Shown: positions 35,952 through 44,230 of the stretch, in pieces
Layout of the letters: each line of letters begins with the position of its first letter
Numbering within the stretch: the first letter of the stretch is position 1
Origin: Jejuia sp. UBA6058
GTDB lineage: Bacteria > Bacteroidota > Bacteroidia > Flavobacteriales > Flavobacteriaceae
NCBI GenBank assembly: GCA_002428965.1
Contig: DIYI01000012.1
Location: 657,948-721,947, forward strand
Reading direction: 5' to 3'
Length of the DNA: 64,000 nucleotides
Notes under the pieces: model-generated
Told to the model about the DNA's origin: nothing
Databases searched by the model: none
What the model saw: only the letters and a program-made list of their open reading frames with translations
Position numbers and translations under genes: made by a program

Positions 35952-37118
35952 TTAATTTATAGTTATTATGTTGTTCTTTATGTTAAAGTTAAAATCATAA
36001 CTTGTCTTAAAAGAGGTTAAAACCTGTTCCATACTTTCAACATCAAAGCTTGCGGTAAATTTTTCCTCACCCAATAAGTCATTCCTGTTGGAAATTTTTA
36101 CGTTGTAGTGCCGCTCCAATTTTTTAGCAATATTTTTAAAGGGCATATGCTCAAATACAACTTTTCCGGTCATCCAAGAGGTATAAAGATCAACTTTAGC
36201 ATTACTTACAGCAATGCTTTTATCCTTTTTAGAATAGATAGCTTTTTGCTCTGGTTTTAAAATGATGTTTTCTGTTGTATTTTTATTTTGTGTAGTGTTT
36301 AAGGCAATCGAGCCTTCAACCAAAACAGTCTTTATTTTAGAATCTTCTGGATAGTTCGAAACATTAAATTTTGTTCCTAACACAGTTACCTCAATATCAT
36401 TGGCATTCACAATAAATGGTGAATTTGTATTTTTCTCCACTTCGAAAAATGCTTCTCCAGTTAGAAACACTTCACGGTTTTTACCTTTAATAAACTCTAT
36501 AGGATATTTTAAAGAAGAACCAGCATTTAAAGTGACTTTTGATCCATCATGAAGAATGATTTGAAAATTCCTTCCATAAGGAACCGTAATTTCATTATAT
36601 ACCAAACGGTTAGTAGGAATACTTGTATTGGTTTGAGTATAATCTAAAGTGAAACCGTTATTTGTTTTTACCAAAGGTTCAAATGTGCGATTTGAAGACT
36701 CTGATATAACATGTGACACCCCACTACCATCATTAAAAATTACATCACTATAGGGCAATGTAGCTACAGGGTTTTGTCTGGTTGATGTATTTGGTGTATT
36801 AAAAGTATTAAAATAGAAGAAGCCACACGTTATTAAAATTAAGAAGACTGCTGCGAATTTATAGTAATGACTAAAACTAGTTTTAGACTTGTAGCTTTTA
36901 GGTTTAATCTTAGCCCAATCTTGATCTTTGTAATTATTTAGATAGGTGAGTTTTTCGTCTCTTTTTCTTCTAAGATATGGATTGGTTAACTCTTCAATAA
37001 TGGCCTTGGTATCATCCTCTGGGAAATCATTCTTGAGCTTAGAGCTGATATCTTTTTCATTAAGAATAGCAGAGGCTATCTTTTTAGAAAGGGAGATAAT
37101 GCTATTAATGCGGTTCAT
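35952..37118 (-). CDS. FecR-type anti-sigma factor
   Basis: The 388-residue inner-membrane protein has a cytoplasmic N-terminal part of about 85 residues that binds the sigma factor. One membrane helix follows (about 86-104, YYKFAAVFLILITCGFFYF), then a periplasmic FecR domain (VPYGRNFQIILHDGSKVTLN, YPIEFIKGKNREVFLTGEAF, VLGTKFNVSNY). The C-terminal DUF4974-type segment contains FEHMPFKNIAKKLERHYN. This is the standard Bacteroidetes trans-envelope relay: SusC STN domain to FecR to ECF sigma. The gene follows the sigma gene by 146 bases and precedes susC by 128. Confidence 0.94.
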   Translation of the reverse strand: MNRINSIISLSKKIASAILNEKDISSKLKNDFPEDDTKAIIEELTNPYLRRKRDEKLTYLNNYKDQDWAKIKPKSYKSKTSFSHYYKFAAVFLILITCGFFYFNTFNTPNTSTRQNPVATLPYSDVIFNDGSGVSHVISESSNRTFEPLVKTNNGFTLDYTQTNTSIPTNRLVYNEITVPYGRNFQIILHDGSKVTLNAGSSLKYPIEFIKGKNREVFLTGEAFFEVEKNTNSPFIVNANDIEVTVLGTKFNVSNYPEDSKIKTVLVEGSIALNTTQNKNTTENIILKPEQKAIYSKKDKSIAVSNAKVDLYTSWMTGKVVFEHMPFKNIAKKLERHYNVKISNRNDLLGEEKFTASFDVESMEQVLTSFKTSYDFNFNIKNNIITIN

Positions 37119-37264
37119 AATTTTGATGATACTTAATTAAGTTGGTTTTGGCATGTGATAATATAAACGACAAAATTTTAAAGAGGGGTGAAAAAAACAT
37201 TCACTTTTTTAAGAAATTCATAATACTTATCTTAAAAATCTGCTACTGTAGAAGGCCGTATGTG

Positions 37265-37819
37265 TTAATTTAGATGAAAAAGCAAGAAGCTAAAAAGAGC
37301 ACAAGCACCTTTTAATAAAGGGCGAAGCTTTTGGTAAGCAATACGTTTTTGCGTTTTTACAGTATTAAGGGATATTGAAAGTTCCTCAGAGATTTGTTTG
37401 TTTTCTAGACCTTTTAAACTTAAATGTATAATTCTTTTACACTTATAAGGCAATGTGTTAATAGCCTGATCTACTAATCTTGAGGTCTCCTCAATAAGTA
37501 CTTGCTTTTCAAAGTAACTTTGAGAAGCCATTGTCTTTAGAGTTTCTGTTTCTAGACGAATTTTAGATTGGTATTCTTTACTTTTTAAATAATCTAATGA
37601 TTTATTTCTAACAGCGGTATATAGGAAATTTTTAGAAGTGTTAGAGCTATTCAGTTGTATCTGCTTATTCCAAATGGTAATGAAAACTTCTTGTACAATA
37701 TCTTTAGACACTTCTAGATTATTGGTAAACTTAGAAGAAAATATACATAAAGAGGAATAAAAAGTATTGAATAACTTTTTATAGGCTTCTTCACGCCATA
37801 TTTGTTTTTCAGATTTCAA
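37265..37819 (-). CDS. ECF RNA polymerase sigma factor (FecI-like)
   Basis: The 184-residue sigma-70 family protein has region 2 at about residues 20-85 (FTNNLEVSKDIVQEVFITIW, the core-binding and -10 recognition part, and FLYTAVRNKSLDYLKS). Region 4 lies at about 120-175 (INTLPYKCKRIIHLSLKGL then NKQISEELSISLNTVKTQKR), ending in a hydrophobic tail. It would activate the downstream fecR/susC/susD genes when the transporter signals substrate. A 246-base gap upstream holds no gene; it is AT-rich and presumably contains the promoter. Confidence 0.93.
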   Translation of the reverse strand: MKSEKQIWREEAYKKLFNTFYSSLCIFSSKFTNNLEVSKDIVQEVFITIWNKQIQLNSSNTSKNFLYTAVRNKSLDYLKSKEYQSKIRLETETLKTMASQSYFEKQVLIEETSRLVDQAINTLPYKCKRIIHLSLKGLENKQISEELSISLNTVKTQKRIAYQKLRPLLKGACALFSFLLFHLN

Positions 37820-38065
37820 GGTCTAATTTATAGAAGTTGATTTATGATTTAATAACTTCAAAAAAGAAAGTAAATCAAACTTAGTTCAGTCAGTTGTCTC
37901 AAAAATAACAATTTAATAATATGAAAAGCAAATTATTGCCAAAATTTCAAAAATGTTAGTTTTTGTTGAGTTATTTAGTAATAGCAATTATGACTATAAT
38001 GTAGACGGATACATTGCGCTTGTCAAGAGAAGTAATTAATTGGTACTTTGAAATACAAACTTTAG

Positions 38066-39124
38066 CTACACATCATCATAGTCTACGGTAATAGTAGCTG
38101 TGGTGGGATGTGCTTGACAAGTTAAAACCAGTCCTTCTGCTATTTCACTCTCTGTCAGTATAGCATTCAGTCGCATAGTGGCTTCACCTTCAGTAATTCT
38201 TGCTAAACAACTACTACAAATACCACCTTGACAAGAATAGGGTGCGTCAAGGTCTTTGTCCAACGCTGCTTCCAAAATGGTTCGTTTAGTTGGCATTTCA
38301 AAAGTGGTCTCTTCGTCATCTACAATTACAGTAATTGTTGTGTTTTCAATGGAATTCGAAGTATTTTCATCTGTTTGTTCGGCAGCGGCGGCTTTAAATA
38401 ATTCATAATGTATACGATCCTCTTTTATACCATGTTCATTTAAAACATCTTTAACGGTATGTATCATTGGCTCTTGACCACAAATATAAAAGGCATCAAC
38501 AACTATATTTTTGTGTTTGTTTTTTAAAACATAGTTAACCGTACTTTTTTCAATTCTACCGAAGATAGCATTGTCTTCATCTGTCTGACTGTATACAAAT
38601 TGTATTGAGAATCTATTTTTGTATTCGTGCTGAAGATCTAAAAGCTCATTTAAAAACATAGTATCTTTCAATGTCTTATTGCCATAAACTAAAATGATCT
38701 TACTATGTACTTCTTCTTGTAAGGCGCATTTTATAATACTTAAAACAGGCGTAATGCCGCTTCCAGCCGCAAATAATGCTACGTTTTTTGTCTTTTTATC
38801 GTTTGGTTCAAAAGTAAAGCGTCCTTTGGGAGTTCCCACTTCTAGTGTGGTACCGACACTTAAATCTTTGTTGGCATAAACTGAAAATGTGCCATTTTCA
38901 ACTTCTTTAACCGCAACTTTCAATTCATTACTTTTTGGCGCAACACAGAGGGAGTAATCACGTCGTACCTCATTGCCATTAATATCTGTTTTCAGCGTTA
39001 TGTACTGACCTGCTTTAAAAAGAAATTCTTCCTTTAAATTTTGAGGCACATTGAAACTAATACTAACCGCTTTTTCAGTTTCTTTAGTTATATTCCTAAT
39101 AGAAAGTTTATGAAATCCAGACAT
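38066..39124 (-). CDS. PaaE-like flavin/2Fe-2S oxidoreductase
   Basis: The 352-residue ferredoxin-NAD(P)H reductase-type protein has three modules in order: an FAD domain (RRDYSLCVAP), an NAD domain (AAGSGITPVLSIIKCAL, FYICGQEPMIH), and a C-terminal plant-type [2Fe-2S] ferredoxin domain with ligands in CQGGICSSC and a distal LTCQAHP. This order is that of PaaE, the reductase of the phenylacetyl-CoA epoxidase complex, and of related oxygenase reductases. The partner oxygenase subunits (paaABCD) are not nearby, so the electron acceptor is unknown. It is divergent from the padR gene. Confidence 0.88.
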   Translation of the reverse strand: MSGFHKLSIRNITKETEKAVSISFNVPQNLKEEFLFKAGQYITLKTDINGNEVRRDYSLCVAPKSNELKVAVKEVENGTFSVYANKDLSVGTTLEVGTPKGRFTFEPNDKKTKNVALFAAGSGITPVLSIIKCALQEEVHSKIILVYGNKTLKDTMFLNELLDLQHEYKNRFSIQFVYSQTDEDNAIFGRIEKSTVNYVLKNKHKNIVVDAFYICGQEPMIHTVKDVLNEHGIKEDRIHYELFKAAAAEQTDENTSNSIENTTITVIVDDEETTFEMPTKRTILEAALDKDLDAPYSCQGGICSSCLARITEGEATMRLNAILTESEIAEGLVLTCQAHPTTATITVDYDDV

Positions 39125-39138
39125 GTGTAATTTTTTGT

Positions 39139-39146
39139 CAAAAGTA
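39139..39146 (-). promoter_or_regulatory. Putative -7 element for the PaaE-like gene
   Basis: Read on the - strand, TACTTTTG matches TAnnTTTG, 15 bases before the ATG at 39124. No -33 TTG lies at the standard distance. Confidence 0.4.
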
Positions 39147-39189
39147 CGGAAGGCACAACGGTTAATTGATGAATTTTCTAAAAATTTTA

Positions 39190-39225
39190 ATACATAAGAA
39201 ATAAATGCATATAGTTCTTATGTAT
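39190..39225 (+). promoter_or_regulatory. Inverted repeat overlapping the padR promoter (probable PadR operator)
   Basis: ATACATAAGAA (39190-39200) and TTCTTATGTAT (39215-39225) are perfect 11-base arms separated by 14 bases. The right arm runs into the -7 element. PadR-family repressors commonly bind dyads containing ATGT/ACAT half-sites, and both are present here. The site is well placed for autorepression and could also affect the divergent PaaE-like gene. Confidence 0.6.
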
Positions 39226-39230
39226 ATTTG
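39223..39230 (+). promoter_or_regulatory. -7 element of the padR promoter
   Basis: TATATTTG matches TAnnTTTG and ends only 5 bases before the padR ATG at 39236, so the transcript would be leaderless or nearly so. It overlaps the right arm of the inverted repeat. Confidence 0.5.
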
Positions 39231-39235
39231 TTTCT

Positions 39236-39580
39236 ATGAAAAACACTAGTTTATTCAAAGGAAGTCTTGTTACTATCGTTCTAAAGTTACTCAATGAGAA
39301 TGATACGATGTACGGTTATGAGATTACCCAAAAAGTTAATGAAATTACTAATGGAGAATTGCAAATAACTGAAGGAGCACTATATCCATCACTTCATAAA
39401 TTAGAGGCAATGGGTTTGGTTGATGTAGAATTTACTAAAGTAAATAATCGCACGAGAAAATATTACAAACTTACCGAATTGGGCACACAAGAAACTGTCC
39501 TAAAGTTGGCCGAATTGGAGAAGTATATTAAAATTATGCGTGCTCTTGTAAATCCTAAGTTTAGAAATTTAGAACACTAA
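39236..39580 (+). CDS. PadR-family transcriptional regulator
   Basis: The 114-residue protein is one winged-helix domain: GSLVTIVLKLLNENDTMYGY, then EITQKVNEITNGELQITEGA and LYPSLHKLEAMGLVDVEF (recognition region), with a wing at NNRTRKYYKLTELG and a C-terminal dimerisation helix. Its size is that of the small PadR-s1 subfamily. The downstream genes code for a secreted DUF2059 protein and an ABC exporter; PadR proteins often control such exporters. An inverted repeat over its own promoter suggests autoregulation. Confidence 0.92.
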   Translation: MKNTSLFKGSLVTIVLKLLNENDTMYGYEITQKVNEITNGELQITEGALYPSLHKLEAMGLVDVEFTKVNNRTRKYYKLTELGTQETVLKLAELEKYIKIMRALVNPKFRNLEH

Positions 39581-39656
39581 ATTATGCTAATGGGTGTAAC
39601 ATTAATCCCTATTTTTACACTAACCTTTAAAAATTCACAAAAAAACTTTACTTCTT

Positions 39657-40055
39657 ATGAAAAAATTTACTCTCGTATTAGCACTTCTATGTTTTGTTTC
39701 GATTAAAGCTCAAGATGAAGCTTTTAAATTAGAAACTATAGAGTTTATTAAAATTACAGGTTCTGGTTCAATGTTCGAAGATGCCATTAACCAAATTGGT
39801 GGTATGGTGTCTCAAGAAAACAAAGAAGCTTACAAAAAAGAAGCCTTAGGTACTCTTGATGGTTTATATCAAGAACTAGCTGAAATTTACATGAAAGAAT
39901 TTACAAAAGAAGAGATACAAGAACTTGTTAAATTCTATAAGACTGATTTAGGTAAAAAGTTAGCAAGTAAGCAATCCGCCTTAACACAAAAAGGAATGAT
40001 GATAGGCCAAAGTTGGGGTATGAAGGTGCAAGGAATTGCTCAAAAATATAATTAA
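39657..40055 (+). CDS. Secreted DUF2059 family protein
   Basis: The 132-residue protein has a signal peptide (MKKFTLVLALLCFVSIKAQ, cleavage after about residue 19). A helical DUF2059 domain follows, with the recognisable IYMKEFTKEEIQELVKFYKT and GKKLASKQSALTQKGM. The family is widespread in Gram-negative bacteria, periplasmic or outer-membrane associated, and without a defined function. It lies 76 bases after padR and 13 bases before the ABC permease gene, so it is probably in the same transcript. Confidence 0.85.
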   Translation: MKKFTLVLALLCFVSIKAQDEAFKLETIEFIKITGSGSMFEDAINQIGGMVSQENKEAYKKEALGTLDGLYQELAEIYMKEFTKEEIQELVKFYKTDLGKKLASKQSALTQKGMMIGQSWGMKVQGIAQKYN

Positions 40056-40068
40056 AACTTAATTAGTT

Positions 40069-41547
40069 ATGATTAAGCATTTCCTTAATTTAGAATGGAA
40101 GTCTTTTTTTAGATCTGCTAGTTTTGGTAAAAGCCTTGGTATTAAAATTTTCATGGGCTTTATGGCATTGTACTTTATAGTTATGTTTCTGGCTATGGGT
40201 GTAGGGTTATTTCCAATTCTAAAAAAGTTATTTCCTGACCAAGACCCACTAAATATTGTAAATAATTATCTGTTTTATTGGTTGTTGGCCGATTTGCTAT
40301 TTCGGTTTTTCTTTCAAAAACTTCCAGTAATGCAAGTTAAGCCTCTGCTAACTCTTCCAATATCAAGAAACACTATAGTAAATTATGTGCTTGGAAAATC
40401 AGCATTCTCTTTTTTTAACTTTTTACCACTTTTTGCTATTATTCCTTTTGGAATAACATTAATAGTTAAAGATTATCCATTAGCATCTGTATTAGGTTGG
40501 ATGTTTGGTTTAATACTCACTACCATAATTATCAACTTCCTCAATTTCATTATAGAAAGCTTATCGTCGGAGACCGAGCTTTCCTTTTTACCAATTATTA
40601 TTTTTACTGGAGGGCTTTTTGCATTAGATTATTTTAATATAATATCTTTCACAGAGCTTATTGGTAGCGCTTATACAGGTATTTATAATCAACCTTACTT
40701 TATAGTTACATTGCTGGCTATACTAGGTTTCTGTTATTCCATAAATTTTCAACTGCTACATAAAAAGTTATTCTTAGACAGCGGGTTGAAAACGGAAATA
40801 AAAGAAGTGAATACTGCTAATTTGGACTGGACTAAAAGTTTTGGAGATGTTGCGCCCTTTATGCAACTAGATCTAAGATTAATTTGGCGAAATAAACGTA
40901 CAAAATCTTCTGTATGGATGCTAGCCATTGGTTTGTTATACGGTTTGTTTTTCTATCCAAACCCAGTGTATCAAGGCATGGTGTTTTTCTATATTTTCAT
41001 TGGTATTTTTTCTACGGGAATATTTCTAATCAACTTCGGACAATTTGTTCCAGCTTGGGATAGCGGCTACTACAAACTACTAATGAGTCAGAACATTAAA
41101 TACGAACAATACTTGAAATCTAAGTTTACACTTATGGCTGTAAGCGTTGTTGCTTTGTTTTTGTTAGGAATACCTTATGTGTATTTTGGATGGAAAATTC
41201 TATTCGCTCATTTTGCTGCTGCCATTTATAATGTAGGTGTTAATACCCATGTGATATTATGGGGTGGTTCTTATAACAGAAAGAAAATTAACTTAGACCA
41301 AAAAGCGGCTTTCAATTATCAAGGTACAGGTGCGGTGCAGTGGTTAATTGGTATCCCGCTGCTTTTAATTCCTATGGGGCTTTTTGCATTACTTAATTGG
41401 TCATTAAGTTTTGAAATAGCATGTTTAGTCCTTATTGTCATGGGAGTTTTGGGTATTATTTTTCATCAAAAAATAATGCAATTTATTACAGGAAAGTATT
41501 TAGAATCAAAGTATCAAATGATTGATGCGTTCGATCAAGAAAACTAA
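40069..41547 (+). CDS. DUF5687 family ABC transporter permease
   Basis: The 492-residue membrane protein has about twelve hydrophobic segments, beginning MIKHFLNLEWKSFFRSASFG. No nucleotide-binding motif is present. The next gene encodes its likely ATPase and starts 10 bases after the stop. The DUF5687 family is seen in Bacteroidota in exactly this pairing, as the permease half of an ABC exporter of unknown substrate. Control by PadR is inferred from gene order. Confidence 0.85.
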   Translation: MIKHFLNLEWKSFFRSASFGKSLGIKIFMGFMALYFIVMFLAMGVGLFPILKKLFPDQDPLNIVNNYLFYWLLADLLFRFFFQKLPVMQVKPLLTLPISRNTIVNYVLGKSAFSFFNFLPLFAIIPFGITLIVKDYPLASVLGWMFGLILTTIIINFLNFIIESLSSETELSFLPIIIFTGGLFALDYFNIISFTELIGSAYTGIYNQPYFIVTLLAILGFCYSINFQLLHKKLFLDSGLKTEIKEVNTANLDWTKSFGDVAPFMQLDLRLIWRNKRTKSSVWMLAIGLLYGLFFYPNPVYQGMVFFYIFIGIFSTGIFLINFGQFVPAWDSGYYKLLMSQNIKYEQYLKSKFTLMAVSVVALFLLGIPYVYFGWKILFAHFAAAIYNVGVNTHVILWGGSYNRKKINLDQKAAFNYQGTGAVQWLIGIPLLLIPMGLFALLNWSLSFEIACLVLIVMGVLGIIFHQKIMQFITGKYLESKYQMIDAFDQEN

Positions 41548-41557
41548 AAGAATTATT

Positions 41558-42253
41558 ATGATTACTACATCAAATTTATCAAAAAAATATAGCGGAAATC
41601 AAGTATTGTTTATCGAGGATTTAGAAATTCCTAAAGGTCAAAGTTTTGGCTTAGTTGGAAATAATGGTGCCGGAAAAACCACTTATTTTAGCTTATTGTT
41701 GGACTTAATTCAACCTTCAACTGGAGAGATTGTGTCCCACGATATTCAAGTTAACAAAAGCGAAGCATGGAAACCTTTTACCTCTGCCTTCATAGATGAA
41801 AGTTTTTTAATAGGCTATTTAACGCCAGAAGAATACTTTTACTTTATTGGCGAACTTAGAGGACAAAATAAGGCTACGGTAGATGCATTTGTAGCTCAGT
41901 TTGAGGATTTCTTTCATGGCGAAATATTAGGAAAGAAAAAGTATTTGCGAGATTTAAGTAAAGGAAATCAGAAAAAGGCGGGCATTGTATCTGCGCTTAT
42001 AGGTAATCCTGAAGTGGTAATTTTGGACGAACCGTTTGCGAATTTAGACCCTACAACACAAATAAGGCTAAAAGGTATAGTTAAAGATTTAGCTGAAAAG
42101 CAAGGGGTAACTATATTAATTTCCAGTCACGATTTGTTACATGTAACAGATGTTTGTGAGCGCATTGTTGTTTTAGAGAAAGGCGAAGTGGTTAAAGATT
42201 TAATTACTAATGAAGCTACGTTGAAAGAATTGGAAGCTCATTTTTCAAATTAA
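41558..42253 (+). CDS. ABC transporter ATP-binding protein
   Basis: The 231-residue ATPase subunit has Walker A GLVGNNGAGKTTYF, the signature-like RDLSKGNQKKAGIVSAL (a variant of LSGGQ), Walker B EVVILDEPFANLDP and the H-loop ISSHDLLHVTD. The start is the ATG at 41558, directly before MITTSNLSKKYSG; earlier in-frame codons lie inside the permease gene. It would power export through the upstream DUF5687 permease. The gene converges on hemJ with no gap between stop codons. Confidence 0.93.
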   Translation: MITTSNLSKKYSGNQVLFIEDLEIPKGQSFGLVGNNGAGKTTYFSLLLDLIQPSTGEIVSHDIQVNKSEAWKPFTSAFIDESFLIGYLTPEEYFYFIGELRGQNKATVDAFVAQFEDFFHGEILGKKKYLRDLSKGNQKKAGIVSALIGNPEVVILDEPFANLDPTTQIRLKGIVKDLAEKQGVTILISSHDLLHVTDVCERIVVLEKGEVVKDLITNEATLKELEAHFSN

Positions 42254-42799
42254 TTATGCCTCAGGATTTTTTTCTCGAATGTTTTTGTACAACTTGTAGC
42301 CTAACATAATTAGAATAGCTAGTACAAAAATGCCAATAACGCCCCAAATCCAGTTAATGGCACTTTTTAAGATGACTAAAAATATAACTGCAAAAAGTAT
42401 GAATGTAGCACCTTCATTCCAAATACGCATATAGCTTGAGGATTTTTTTACGATATCATTTTGCAATTGTTTGAAGTATTGATGTGTTTTTAGGTGATAT
42501 ATTATCAACAATACAACAAAAGTTAGTTTAACATGCATCCAAGATTGTTCTAGCCAGTGCGGTTGTAAAATAAGTAACCAAATGGCAAAACCTGTTGCTA
42601 AAATTGCAGATGGCCATGTGATAATAAACCAAAGGCGTTTAGTCATAAGCTTCAATTGTTTTCCTAGTATTTCCTTTTCTGGTGAAGGTTTATGGAAGGC
42701 CTCGATTTGATAAACAAACAATCTAGGAATGTAAAACAAACCTGCAAACCAGGTAATAACAAATATTAGGTGAAACGCTTTAATGTAGTGATAAGCCAT
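42254..42799 (-). CDS. hemJ: Protoporphyrinogen IX oxidase HemJ (CopD-like)
   Basis: The 181-residue membrane protein has four to five helices and oxidises protoporphyrinogen IX to protoporphyrin IX. The N-terminus MAYHYIKAFHLIFVITWFAG is diagnostic of HemJ and contains a conserved histidine. A conserved lysine lies in WMHVKLTFVVLL. The ATG at 42799 matches the family start; upstream ATG codons (42841, 42835) add residues not found in the family. It sits in a heme gene cluster with hemH, and no HemG/HemY is present in the window, so it is the likely penultimate enzyme. Confidence 0.9.
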   Translation of the reverse strand: MAYHYIKAFHLIFVITWFAGLFYIPRLFVYQIEAFHKPSPEKEILGKQLKLMTKRLWFIITWPSAILATGFAIWLLILQPHWLEQSWMHVKLTFVVLLIIYHLKTHQYFKQLQNDIVKKSSSYMRIWNEGATFILFAVIFLVILKSAINWIWGVIGIFVLAILIMLGYKLYKNIREKNPEA

Positions 42800-42877
42800 T
42801 AATAATATCAATAAGTTGGTTTTCAATGCTGACATTCGCAATGTCCTGAAAACTTTACAAAACTAAGCATTATAACT

Positions 42878-44230
42878 TTAGCTTAATTGGGTTAATAATT
42901 TTGACTTTACTTCGTGATTCAAAAATACAGCCGTTACAATCGTTGATAATACATCGGCTATGGGGAATGACATCCAAACACCTAACTCCCCATAAAACTG
43001 CGGTAAAATTAATATCAAAGGAATAAAGAAAAACCCCTGTCTGGTTAACGTCAACAATAAGGCTGGAATTGCCTTTCCAACAGCTTGAAAATAGGCAGCT
43101 CCAATAAGTTGAATAGCAATTATTGGAGTAGCTGCAAATACCCATCGCATTGCTGAGGGTGTTTCCTGTAGTACGCGTGTGTCATCGGTAAACAATTTGG
43201 TAATCGCTTCTGGAAAGATCATAAGAACAACAAAGACGAGTGTTGCTAAACCAGAAGCATACAAAATCGCCGTGATAATCGTTTTTTGTACCCTTTCAAA
43301 TTTAGAAGCACCATAGTTAAAACCTGCAATAGGTAAAAATCCCTGGGTAATCCCATAAACAGGAAATAGTGCAAACATTAGCATGCGTCCAACAATAGCA
43401 TAAGCGGTTACAGAGGTTTCACCTCCTAAATCGAATAAAATATTATTCATAAAGAGATAGGTAATGCTCACTACTGCTTGTCTTGCTAAAGTAACAAACC
43501 CTAAAGCTCCTATTTCTGAGACTATTGATTTTTGAAGTCCGAAATGGCATTTCAAAAGTTTTAATTCCGAATGTTTAGAAAGAAAAAACCAAAGAATAAA
43601 AGCAAAACATACTAGATAGGAGCCCGTGGTCGCCCATGCAGCACCCATCATACCCCAATCAAAAACATTTATGAAAATATAATCAAGAAGCAAGTTGCCA
43701 ACGGATGGAATCATCATAGCATACATTGCAAATTTTGGTTTACCTTCAGCCCGAATAACCGTATTTCCCATCATACAAAGCGCTAAAAACGGGATACCGT
43801 ACAAAACAATGGTGTAATACGTGGTAGCTGGCTCTAAAATATTACCTTTTCCTCCAAAAGCAGGAATAATAGCATCAACAAACCACAATCCCAAAATTAC
43901 CATTGTAATCGTAACCAAAAGGGTAAGTGTAATTTGATTCCCGAAAGTAATTCGTGCCTTTCGTATATTTTCAGCACCTAAAGCGCGAGATATAATGGAC
44001 GAACCTCCAATGCCAATTGCCATACCAAGAGCTGCAATAAAAAAGGATACCGGTAGCACTACATTAATAGCTGCAATTGCAGTAGGTCCAATCCATTGCC
44101 CAACAAAAATAGTGTCAACTAAAATGTTTAAGGACATCACCAAGATGCCAATTGAAGCAGGAACTGCTTGTTTTATGAGAAGTTTACCAATGGGTTGTGC
44201 ACCTAACTCTTGTGAGGAAACTTTTGCCAT
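42878..44230 (-). CDS. MATE family efflux transporter
   Basis: The 450-residue integral membrane protein has twelve hydrophobic segments in two homologous halves. Typical features are LGAQPIGKLLIKQAVPASIG, DTIFVGQWIGPTAIAAINV, ALGMAIGIGGSSIISRALGA, and in the second half QGFLPIAGFNYGASKFERV. It belongs to the NorM/DinF-type multidrug and toxin extrusion family and probably exports small organic cations or porphyrin-like compounds using Na+ or H+. Its start coincides with the hemH stop, so the two are translationally linked. Whether it handles heme intermediates is only a guess from position. Confidence 0.92.
   Translation of the reverse strand: MAKVSSQELGAQPIGKLLIKQAVPASIGILVMSLNILVDTIFVGQWIGPTAIAAINVVLPVSFFIAALGMAIGIGGSSIISRALGAENIRKARITFGNQITLTLLVTITMVILGLWFVDAIIPAFGGKGNILEPATTYYTIVLYGIPFLALCMMGNTVIRAEGKPKFAMYAMMIPSVGNLLLDYIFINVFDWGMMGAAWATTGSYLVCFAFILWFFLSKHSELKLLKCHFGLQKSIVSEIGALGFVTLARQAVVSITYLFMNNILFDLGGETSVTAYAIVGRMLMFALFPVYGITQGFLPIAGFNYGASKFERVQKTIITAILYASGLATLVFVVLMIFPEAITKLFTDDTRVLQETPSAMRWVFAATPIIAIQLIGAAYFQAVGKAIPALLLTLTRQGFFFIPLILILPQFYGELGVWMSFPIADVLSTIVTAVFLNHEVKSKLLTQLS

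Noticed and set aside
42870..43145. 91-residue frame overlapping the 3' end of the MATE gene
   Set aside because: It lies in another frame of a well-supported transporter gene and has no coherent protein features.
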